Part shown: one piece after another, positions 33,794 through 40,814 of the stretch
Layout of the letters: the number at the start of each line of letters is the position of its first letter
Position numbering within the stretch: position 1 is the first letter of the stretch
From: Rhodospirillaceae bacterium
Lineage (GTDB): Bacteria > Pseudomonadota > Alphaproteobacteria > UBA6615
Assembly: GCA_002713365.1 (NCBI GenBank)
Contig: PASR01000016.1
Span: 1 to 40,814, forward strand
DNA: 40,814 nucleotides
Direction: 5' to 3'
The notes under the pieces: model-generated
Told to the model about the DNA's origin: nothing
Seen by the model: the letters and a program-made list of their open reading frames with translations, nothing else
Database searches by the model: none
Program-made: the position numbers and the translations under genes

Positions 33794-35701
33794 ATGAAAC
33801 TATCAAAATTAATTTCTAACCGAAGACAATCAGTTTATGCCCATGATATCTTTATGGCAGCAATATCGTTTGTCCTTACTTTGCTTTTACGAATGGGCGA
33901 AGCAATATATAATCTTCCGTTAAGTTTTTTTATACAAGGCACTATATGTTTTACAATAATAGCTGCTTGTGCATTTTGGTACATGGGCCTTTACCGTGGT
34001 ATTTGGAGATACGCATCAATTAACGATGCAATTCAAATAACTAAGGCCGTAACAGTTACTGTTTTCATTTTTTTACCAGTAATGTTTTTGTGGAGTAGGG
34101 CTGAATTTCTACCCAGGTCATTTCCCATTATTAATTGGTTTGTGTTAATTGCACTCCTTGCCGGCCCCAGATTCATATTTCGCCTGCTGAAAGACAGGCA
34201 TTTCGATTTTGTGCTTGAGTCAAATAGTACAGAAGGCATACCCGTGCTCCTCGTTGGAGCAGGGGATGCTGCTGAAACATTTATCAGAGAAATCGCGCGC
34301 GAACGAATCGCTACTTATAGAATTGCCGGTGTTCTAGATGAAAAAGGAAGCCGTGTAGGTCGACATATACATAACGTCCCTGTACTAGGTACCCCAGATA
34401 ACTTATCAGAAGTAATAAGTCAGTTAGCAAACAAAAATATTCATCTGCAAAGACTGGTAGTTACTAAGCAGGAGCTTAGTCCAACGCTCTTGAATAAGCT
34501 TTTAGATATAGCAGAAAAAAATGGTATGACCTTATCGCGACTACCAAGGCTTACCGAATTTCAGCAAGGTTCTGCAGATAGGCTAGAAGTAAGACCTATA
34601 GACGTTGAGGACCTACTAGGTCGCCCACAAGCAAACCTAGACAAACCTGCAATGAAGCATTTGATAGCTGGAAAAAGAGTCCTTATTACTGGAGCAGGCG
34701 GTACTATTGGGGCTGAACTAACACGACAAGTTTCAGACTTAGAACCTGACTTATTGATATTAACCGATAATAGTGAGTTTAATTTATACTCTATTGACCT
34801 TGAAATAAGTCATCGCAAGCCAAATCAAAACCGAAGTATGCGCCTAGCCAACGTCCAAGAAAAATCTCAAATGGAAGCTATATTTAGTGAGTTCAAACCC
34901 GAGTTGGTTTTTCACGCGGCCGCACTAAAACATGTTCCGATTGTAGAAAACCACCCTTGTGAAGGTGTGCTCACTAATGTCGAAGGGTCTAGGGTAGTAG
35001 CTGATCTATGTTCTCTTCATTCAGTAAATGGTATGGTACTAATTTCTACCGATAAGGCAGTAAACCCAACCAGTGTTATGGGTACCACAAAAAGAATCGC
35101 CGAGAGTTATTGCCAAGCCCTTGACTCAATTAATCTAGAAAAAAATGAAAACCAGCTTTGTCGTTTTATAACTGTCCGGTTCGGTAACGTTTTAGGGTCT
35201 ACTGGTTCAGTAGTGCCACTATTTGAAAAACAGTTAGCCCAGGGTGGACCGTTAACCGTTACAGACCCCAATATTACAAGGTATTTTATGACGACAAGAG
35301 AAGCTGTAGAATTAGTATTACAAGCTTCAGTCATGGGTATAAAAGAACGAAAAACCGCAGGCGATATATTCATACTCGATATGGGTAAGCCTGTCCGTAT
35401 TTTAGACCTTGCTGAACAAGTAATCCGTTTGGCGGGGAAAAAGCCTTACGAAGATATTAACATTATATTTACTGGGCTTCGTCCTGGTGAAAAACTGTAT
35501 GAAGAGCTATTTCATGACACCGAGGAAACCCAGCCCACAACAAATCCCTCAATTCTTCTAGCCCCCCAAAGAAATACAGAACTAAAAGAACTTTCCTTAT
35601 CTATAGACGAACTTACATCCATAGCTCGCACGACAGATGATGAAAGCTGTAGAAAAATATTAAAACGCATAGTTCCAGAATATACCTCTAATAAAACCTA
35701 A
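33794..35701 (+). CDS. Membrane-bound UDP-sugar 4,6-dehydratase (CapD/WbpM/PglF-like)
   Basis: A 635-residue protein. Four N-terminal membrane helices (about 15-125) lead to a first Rossmann domain (PVLLVGAGDAAE, about 148-290) and a catalytic SDR domain starting VLITGAGGTIGAEL near 300. The active site reads STDKAVNPTSVMGTTKR, with the Ser-Met-Lys variant triad known for WbpM and PglF instead of Ser-Tyr-Lys. It would make UDP-4-keto-6-deoxy sugars for surface glycans. The start is the ATG at 33794, since the TTG two codons before it has no better ribosome site. Confidence 0.9.
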   Translation: MKLSKLISNRRQSVYAHDIFMAAISFVLTLLLRMGEAIYNLPLSFFIQGTICFTIIAACAFWYMGLYRGIWRYASINDAIQITKAVTVTVFIFLPVMFLWSRAEFLPRSFPIINWFVLIALLAGPRFIFRLLKDRHFDFVLESNSTEGIPVLLVGAGDAAETFIREIARERIATYRIAGVLDEKGSRVGRHIHNVPVLGTPDNLSEVISQLANKNIHLQRLVVTKQELSPTLLNKLLDIAEKNGMTLSRLPRLTEFQQGSADRLEVRPIDVEDLLGRPQANLDKPAMKHLIAGKRVLITGAGGTIGAELTRQVSDLEPDLLILTDNSEFNLYSIDLEISHRKPNQNRSMRLANVQEKSQMEAIFSEFKPELVFHAAALKHVPIVENHPCEGVLTNVEGSRVVADLCSLHSVNGMVLISTDKAVNPTSVMGTTKRIAESYCQALDSINLEKNENQLCRFITVRFGNVLGSTGSVVPLFEKQLAQGGPLTVTDPNITRYFMTTREAVELVLQASVMGIKERKTAGDIFILDMGKPVRILDLAEQVIRLAGKKPYEDINIIFTGLRPGEKLYEELFHDTEETQPTTNPSILLAPQRNTELKELSLSIDELTSIARTTDDESCRKILKRIVPEYTSNKT

Positions 35702-35757
35702 TATTTTAATTATAGAAAAACATTACTAAACCAATATAAAGAGAAAGCTGTTTCAAC

Positions 35758-37341
35758 GTGCCAATAGAGAACAAAAATTTAATTAGAAGAGCACTTATTT
35801 CTGTATCTGATAAATCAGGGATTGTGGAGCTTAGCAAAGTTCTAGCAGAAAATAATATTGAAATAATATCCACAGGCGGCTCTGCTAAAACACTTCGTGA
35901 AGCTGGTATTCAGGTATTAGAAGTTTCTAAATATACGGCTTTCCCGGAAATTATGGCAGGCAGGGTTAAAACTTTGCACCCTAAAATTCACGGCGGTATT
36001 CTTGCTCGACGTAGTCATGACGAAGATAATGCAGCTATGGTAGAACATGGGATCGATGCCATCGACCTAGTTATAGTTAATTTATATCCTTTCGAAAAAA
36101 CCGTAGAGGCCAACAATGACTATGAAACCTGCGTAGAAAATATTGACATAGGTGGTCCTTCTCTAATCAGAGCTGCGGCTAAAAACCATAAGTCAGTTAC
36201 AGTCGTTACGGATCCAGATGACTATAATGATCTAATATCTGCTATAAAGGATGATTGTTGCACGTCCTTAGAATATAGAACCCGCCTAGCAGCCAAGGCA
36301 TACGCGCGAACAGCTAGTTATGATAGCTCTATAACAAGTTGGTTTAGTAAATCGAATGATAAAGATTTACCGCATGGTTTTACCTCAGCCGGCGTTCGGA
36401 AAAAATTACTTAGATATGGAGAAAACCCTCACCAGCGCGCTGCATTATATATTGGAGGATCGAGCAGGCCCGGAGTTGCCACAGCCAAGCAGATCCAGGG
36501 TAAAGACCTTAGTTATAATAACCTAGGCGACGCCGACGCCGCTTTTGAACTTATCGCAGAATTTGATGAACCATCTATTGCAATAATAAAACACGCTAAT
36601 CCATGTGGAGTTGCTACGAATACCAACCTGGTAAAAGCTTATAGAGAAGCGCAAGCCTGCGATCCGGTAAGTGCTTTCGGCGGTATAGTTGCATCAAATC
36701 GCAATATCGATAAAGAACTCGCAACCGTAATTACAGAAATTTTTACTGAAGTAGTCATAGCTCCTAATGTAGACGAAGATGCTAAGAAAATTTTTTCTAA
36801 AAAAGAAAATTTACGTCTTCTTATTACAGACACTATGCCATCACCCTTAAATAACGGGCTTCAAACAAAACCCATCGCTGGTGGATTTTTAGTACAAGAA
36901 TATGATAAAGGCCAAATAAGAGCAGATAATCTGCAGGTTGTTACAAAAAGAGAACCTAGTAAAACAGAAATAGCAGACTTACTGTTTGCTTTTTCTGTAT
37001 GTAAGCACGTCAAATCGAACGCAATAATATATGTACGTGATAAAGCAACAGTAGGTATAGGTGCTGGACAGATGAGCAGAGTAGACTCGGCAAGAATTGC
37101 TGCCTGGAAAGCACTTGCGGCGGCGGAAAAATTAGGTGAAACCAAGCCCAAGACAATTGGATCATCTGTCGCATCAGATGCTTTTTTTCCTTTTCCAGAT
37201 GGCTTATTAGCAACCATAGAAGCCGGAGCAACATCAGTTATTCAGCCAGGGGGTTCGGTAAGAGATGATGAGGTAATTTCAGCAGCAGATGAAGCTGGAA
37301 TAGCCATGGTTTTCACTGGAATTCGGCATTTTAAACACTAA
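35758..37341 (+). CDS. purH: Bifunctional AICAR formyltransferase/IMP cyclohydrolase
   Basis: A 527-residue enzyme of the last two steps of IMP synthesis. The N-terminal cyclohydrolase part has [26 protein letters not shown] and [18 protein letters not shown]. The formyltransferase part has the catalytic [19 protein letters not shown] and the C-terminal [12 protein letters not shown]. The start codon is GTG at 35758, with AAGAGAAAG upstream. The 36-bp convergent gap to the MFS gene holds no clear terminator. Confidence 0.97.
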   Translation: MPIENKNLIRRALISVSDKSGIVELSKVLAENNIEIISTGGSAKTLREAGIQVLEVSKYTAFPEIMAGRVKTLHPKIHGGILARRSHDEDNAAMVEHGIDAIDLVIVNLYPFEKTVEANNDYETCVENIDIGGPSLIRAAAKNHKSVTVVTDPDDYNDLISAIKDDCCTSLEYRTRLAAKAYARTASYDSSITSWFSKSNDKDLPHGFTSAGVRKKLLRYGENPHQRAALYIGGSSRPGVATAKQIQGKDLSYNNLGDADAAFELIAEFDEPSIAIIKHANPCGVATNTNLVKAYREAQACDPVSAFGGIVASNRNIDKELATVITEIFTEVVIAPNVDEDAKKIFSKKENLRLLITDTMPSPLNNGLQTKPIAGGFLVQEYDKGQIRADNLQVVTKREPSKTEIADLLFAFSVCKHVKSNAIIYVRDKATVGIGAGQMSRVDSARIAAWKALAAAEKLGETKPKTIGSSVASDAFFPFPDGLLATIEAGATSVIQPGGSVRDDEVISAADEAGIAMVFTGIRHFKH

Positions 37342-37377
37342 ATTTTTTATGGATTTTATCTAAAATATTTCTATGTC

Positions 37378-38673
37378 TCAAACCTTAATATCTTCAGCAG
37401 GACCTTTAACAGTTAACATAAGAAAAGCGCCAATAATTAGGAAGGGTAGAATAGTTGCTAATGCTAGGCGCTGACTGCCGTATGTGAGCGCTACAAAACT
37501 AACCAACCACGGCCCAACAAATGCCGTCGCTTTTCCCGAAAAAGCATACAGCCCAAACATTTGACTTGATTTTTCAGGTGCCGAAATACGGACCATCATA
37601 GAGCGACTTGCCGACTGTACAGGTCCAAAAAACATTCCTAAACCTGCTCCTAAAATCCAGAACCAGAAAGAGCTTTCAATTATTAATAAAGGGATCCCAA
37701 AAATAATAATAAAAAACAAACTAAACAAAATAGTGAGTTTGGAGCCAATCAAGTCATCAATTCTACTAAAAGCAAAAGCCCCAATCCCTGAAGTCATATT
37801 CAGAAGCAAACCAAAAATAATAACCTCTTTAATGCTCATACCGAATGTACCAGCTGCATATAACCCACCAAATGCAAAGAGAGTGTTTATACCATCCGTA
37901 TACAACATCCTGGCCAAGAGAAACCGAGCAAGCTGAGAATTTTTAGGCAAGGTGAGCAATGTATTTAACAATGCCCTAAGGCCACTAATAATTATGGATT
38001 TAGATGGCAATTTTCTCGGTTTTTCATCTGATGTCCAAATAAATATAGGCAAACTAAATACTGACAACCACAAGGCCACAAATGGGCCTGATATTCGTAT
38101 ATGTTCAGCATCAACCTTATCTAAACCGAAAGGGGGGATATCTACCTGAACAAACCAAAATAATACTATTGTTAAACAAGTTAAGCCCCCAAAATAACCT
38201 AGCCCCCACGCCATTCCAGAAATGCGACCAATATATCTAGAGGGAGCCAGGGTGGGTAACATACCGTTATAAAAAACAAATCCAAGCTCAGAGAAAACTA
38301 AAGTTATTCCAACTAGCCATAATAGTAATTCAGAATCCTCAGGATCCGGCCTTATAAACCATAGTAGCAAAGATCCTATTACTAAAAATACCGTAAATAT
38401 TGCTAACCAAGGTTTCCGACGATAGCCTGCATCAACTATTGCACCAAGAACGGGAGCACTAAATGCAATAATAAGTGCTGCAAAACCAGTCATAACACCC
38501 CATTGTGCTGTTGCAATGGTTGCATCAGCAGCCACTGCGTTAACAAAATAAGCAGGTATTACAAAAGTAATTATAACTGTAGGATATGAAGAGTTGGCCC
38601 AATCAAACAAACACCACGAAAATATTGAGCGACGAGAATAAAATTTAGAATGGTCCGAACTAATCTCTTTCAT
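37378..38673 (-). CDS. MFS transporter, UMF1/Atg22-like
   Basis: A 431-residue polytopic protein with about 12 hydrophobic helices. The N-terminal SWCLFDWANSSYPTVIITFVI is the hallmark of the UMF1/Atg22-type major facilitator group, whose eukaryotic relatives export amino acids from vacuoles. The A-like motif between helices 2 and 3 reads GAIVDAGYRRKPW. The bacterial substrate is unknown. It converges on purH and lies 49 bp downstream of the DMT gene on the same strand, so the two may be cotranscribed. Confidence 0.86.
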   Translation of the reverse strand: MKEISSDHSKFYSRRSIFSWCLFDWANSSYPTVIITFVIPAYFVNAVAADATIATAQWGVMTGFAALIIAFSAPVLGAIVDAGYRRKPWLAIFTVFLVIGSLLLWFIRPDPEDSELLLWLVGITLVFSELGFVFYNGMLPTLAPSRYIGRISGMAWGLGYFGGLTCLTIVLFWFVQVDIPPFGLDKVDAEHIRISGPFVALWLSVFSLPIFIWTSDEKPRKLPSKSIIISGLRALLNTLLTLPKNSQLARFLLARMLYTDGINTLFAFGGLYAAGTFGMSIKEVIIFGLLLNMTSGIGAFAFSRIDDLIGSKLTILFSLFFIIIFGIPLLIIESSFWFWILGAGLGMFFGPVQSASRSMMVRISAPEKSSQMFGLYAFSGKATAFVGPWLVSFVALTYGSQRLALATILPFLIIGAFLMLTVKGPAEDIKV

Positions 38674-38722
38674 GCAAAAAGCACATACCGATACTTAGTT
38701 CATAGGTCAAATTAGATTTCCA

Positions 38723-39637
38723 CTAGACGCGCTTAACTTGTGAATACCAATTTGTAATAAAGACGCCCAATAGAACCATTAAAAAACCTGCCATCATCAT
38801 TGGAGTTAGCGGTTCGTCTAATAAAAGTGATCCCAAAATAAGCGCAACAAACGGATTCATAGGAAGAGCAATAGCAACTAAGGTTGGCGTTGTATGGCGC
38901 AGGGCCCATAACCAAAGCATATAGGAGATCGCAGCTCCAAAAAGACCTATATATGCAGCGGCCAACCATCCATTAACAGATAGATTCGCTTCAAAAGTTG
39001 GTACACCCAGAAACTGGGCCAATATAAAAAGCAATATTGTTCCGGGCAGCACCCCAGCAACAGCTACAACAAGCGGTTCATGCAACCGCAACCAGCGACT
39101 TGACCAAACATTAAATACAGCAGTTATAAAAGCGCCTAATAGCACAATAGAATCTCCAACCCAAGCATCCGAGGGGGACGTGGAAGAGGACTGCCATAAA
39201 GCTACAATAACCCCTGACGTAGCTATAAAAATCCCTAACACTTTGTATATGGTTAAAGACTCCGCTCGAAATAAAACAGATAAGACCAATGTCAAAAAGG
39301 GCATAGTCATATATGTCATCGCGGCTCTACCAGATGTGGTATAAGTTAAGGCCGTAGCAAATACGACCTGCAAACCACAAAAAAATATTGATCCCATTGC
39401 AGCAATAATTACTAATTGAGAAAAAGTAGGCCAACGTCTAATCACTATGAACGCTATAGGTGTTAAAATAATTGCAGCGCCAGCGTTACGCAAAAACGCG
39501 ATCGTTATGGGATCTGTTTCAGTGACTAAAAACCGCATAGCCACAAAAGAGGACCCCCCAAATGAGGTTGATAAACAAGCGGCTAGCGCAGCCCAAATTG
39601 CTAACCTCTGGATACCCATTTTGGTGTCTTGTGACAT
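38723..39637 (-). CDS. EamA/DMT-family transporter
   Basis: A 304-residue protein with ten hydrophobic helices and the internal duplication of EamA domains, about residues 12-140 and 158-295. The first repeat has STSFGGSSFVAMRFLV and FLRNAGAAIILTP, and the second ends LLLDEPLTPMMMAGFLMVLLG, a typical EamA C-terminal block. Such carriers usually export amino acids or metabolites; the substrate is unknown. No strong Shine-Dalgarno precedes the ATG, so a start at Met7 is possible. Confidence 0.88.
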   Translation of the reverse strand: MSQDTKMGIQRLAIWAALAACLSTSFGGSSFVAMRFLVTETDPITIAFLRNAGAAIILTPIAFIVIRRWPTFSQLVIIAAMGSIFFCGLQVVFATALTYTTSGRAAMTYMTMPFLTLVLSVLFRAESLTIYKVLGIFIATSGVIVALWQSSSTSPSDAWVGDSIVLLGAFITAVFNVWSSRWLRLHEPLVVAVAGVLPGTILLFILAQFLGVPTFEANLSVNGWLAAAYIGLFGAAISYMLWLWALRHTTPTLVAIALPMNPFVALILGSLLLDEPLTPMMMAGFLMVLLGVFITNWYSQVKRV

Positions 39638-39749
39638 TACTGCATTACACTTAATTAGATCAGCACAAATAGGTGACTATATAAAAATGTAGTTTTTATT
39701 GAAAACTATATAATGCCAAAATGTTTTTATTAAAAAATTGTCATCTAAA

Positions 39750-39779
39750 TAAAAAGGGGTGGCAAAAAAGCCACCCCTT
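39750..39779 (-). terminator. Intrinsic terminator after the solute-binding protein gene
   Basis: On the minus strand AAGGGGTGGC (39779-39770) pairs with GCCACCCCTT (39763-39754) around a 6-base loop and runs into TTTTTATTTA. It lies 43 bp past the stop of the ABC solute-binding gene and is correctly oriented for it. Confidence 0.88.
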
Positions 39780-39821
39780 CTAATATAGGCGAAAAGCCCA
39801 AATATATTATAAGCTCCCCAA

Positions 39822-40814
39822 TTAAGCTGTATCAACTGATGGGAAAAGTGCCTTATAAGAAGTAAGCTCTTCTTTAAGCTTTTTCTTACCAATCCGACGT
39901 ACTGTCCGTTTCCATGCAGCCTCAGTATCTTTAACTACATCACCAGCTTTCTTATCGCCAGTATAGGCCTCTGAGATAGCTCGTTTGAGTTCAGTTTCAA
40001 ACTCAAGTAGACCAGTTAGATATATAGCTGGCGTTGTAACTTTCAGATTTCGATTGATAGCTTCCATACCTCCTGCGGTATAGGTATTGAAAGGCTTCGA
40101 ACCAGGCTTAAAGTGATCTACATGCCATGGATCATGGAACGTATTCACTGGATCACCAACTATTTCCGCACTATTTTGTGCAGTAGCTAGATACATAGCC
40201 AGATGGGCCATTTGTGCTTTTCGTGGACTATGTTTATTTACCACAATAGACACAACTGGACCAGAGAAAGACCTGTGAACAAGCTTCCCTGAGAATTCTG
40301 ATCCCGGTACCAAACCATAATTCCACATACCCGCTGTCTTTGACTTAGCTGGATTTTCCGCTAGAGCAATAATTCCATCCCAGTATTGGCATGAAAATGC
40401 ATTACCGTTAATGATCCTTGGTATCATCTGCGGAGTGCCCCAACCAGCCGCTTCTGGATGAGAGGCAGATTTTACATTGAGAAATGTCTGAACCGCGTAT
40501 TCCCCAGCGTCATTATTTAACGTTGGGTTCATATCGTCGTCAAACGGGAACCCTCCAGCACTGTAGAAATACATATAGAACCAAGCAAGGCTCGATCCGC
40601 GATCTCTTAGATTGGCTGAACCCCAAAGGTTATCATCTGGGCGTGTAAAGAAGTTCATGAGCTCCAGTTCTTCTTCCCACGTTTTTGGCCAAGTCATTTC
40701 ACGGCCATGCTTATCCGCAAATGCTTTGCGTTCGTCAGGATTCTCCATTAGATCCTTACGTATAAACTGGACGTGAACATTGCCATCCGTTGGGATACCG
40801 TAAGTCTTACCTTT
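39822..40814 (-). CDS. ABC transporter extracellular solute-binding protein, family 1 (partial, N-terminus missing)
   Basis: The last 330 residues of a sugar-type periplasmic binding protein; the frame is open to the window edge, so the start and signal peptide lie outside. The visible part begins KGKTYGIPTDGNVHVQFIRK, the usual position about 130 residues into such proteins. It continues with MTWPKTWEEELELMNFFTR, a WGSANLRDRG region and aromatic-rich segments such as SSLAWFYMYFYSAGGFPFDDD that line sugar-binding clefts. The ligand is unknown. The permease and ATPase genes are not in the window. An ATG at 40748 inside the frame is not the true start. Confidence 0.88.
   Translation of the reverse strand, partial: KGKTYGIPTDGNVHVQFIRKDLMENPDERKAFADKHGREMTWPKTWEEELELMNFFTRPDDNLWGSANLRDRGSSLAWFYMYFYSAGGFPFDDDMNPTLNNDAGEYAVQTFLNVKSASHPEAAGWGTPQMIPRIINGNAFSCQYWDGIIALAENPAKSKTAGMWNYGLVPGSEFSGKLVHRSFSGPVVSIVVNKHSPRKAQMAHLAMYLATAQNSAEIVGDPVNTFHDPWHVDHFKPGSKPFNTYTAGGMEAINRNLKVTTPAIYLTGLLEFETELKRAISEAYTGDKKAGDVVKDTEAAWKRTVRRIGKKKLKEELTSYKALFPSVDTA

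Noticed and set aside
1-40814. CRISPR arrays, insertion sequences, integrase or prophage genes
   Set aside because: No regularly spaced repeats, transposase, integrase or phage structural genes were seen anywhere in the window.

Overview
The window looks like a piece of an AT-rich alphaproteobacterial chromosome, probably marine and Rhodospirillales-like. The markers are the cell-cycle regulator GcrA, an SDHAF4/DUF1674 assembly factor, and the order hemC-hemD-mic60-hemY facing tsaD-gpsA-EVE, followed by acs, gcrA, rsmB, rpe, heparinase II/III and purH. Taxonomy is inferred from gene content; no 16S gene is present.

Layout. (A) About 1-17.1 kb is an accessory catabolic region. It holds an AhpD/carboxymuconolactone decarboxylase-like gene with one in-frame TGA, a GMC flavin oxidoreductase, a cupin, a three-subunit molybdenum hydroxylase (FAD, 2Fe-2S and Mo subunits), a type II haloacid-dehalogenase-like HAD protein, two paralogous SDRs, a VOC protein, a GlcG/HbpS protein, a tripartite tricarboxylate transporter (TctC, TctB, TctA), a Gfo/Idh/MocA oxidoreductase and an HsaA-like flavin monooxygenase. 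Together these suggest uptake and oxidation of an unidentified organic acid, perhaps aromatic or halogenated. (B) 17.2-18 kb carries a small exported protein and a tRNA-Thr(CGU) split by a group I intron. (C) 18-37.3 kb is core chromosome: heme synthesis, Mic60, TsaD, GpsA, Acs, GcrA, RsmB, Rpe, PurH, plus two polysaccharide genes between the heparinase-like gene and purH. (D) 37.4-40.8 kb is transport: an MFS and a DMT permease and the C-terminal part of an ABC solute-binding protein running off the window.

Two features that ordinary annotation would break stand out. First, positions 261-890 read as one 209-residue protein whose only interruption is a TGA at the second position of the family's CxxC motif. 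A bacterial-SECIS-like hairpin with a GGUC loop follows 21 nt later, so this is a probable selenoprotein with CxxU. Second, tRNA-Thr(CGU) is interrupted after the anticodon by a 220-nt group I intron whose P1, P2, P3, P4, P6, P7, P8, P9 and P10 elements can be drawn by hand and which resembles the Azoarcus tRNA-Ile type. A third anomaly is an in-frame TAG inside an otherwise complete gpsA, best read as a mutation or sequence error. Other points are a pair of SDRs that both have Glu where the catalytic Lys should be, and a cluster of three GCGTACG sites between hemD and mic60.
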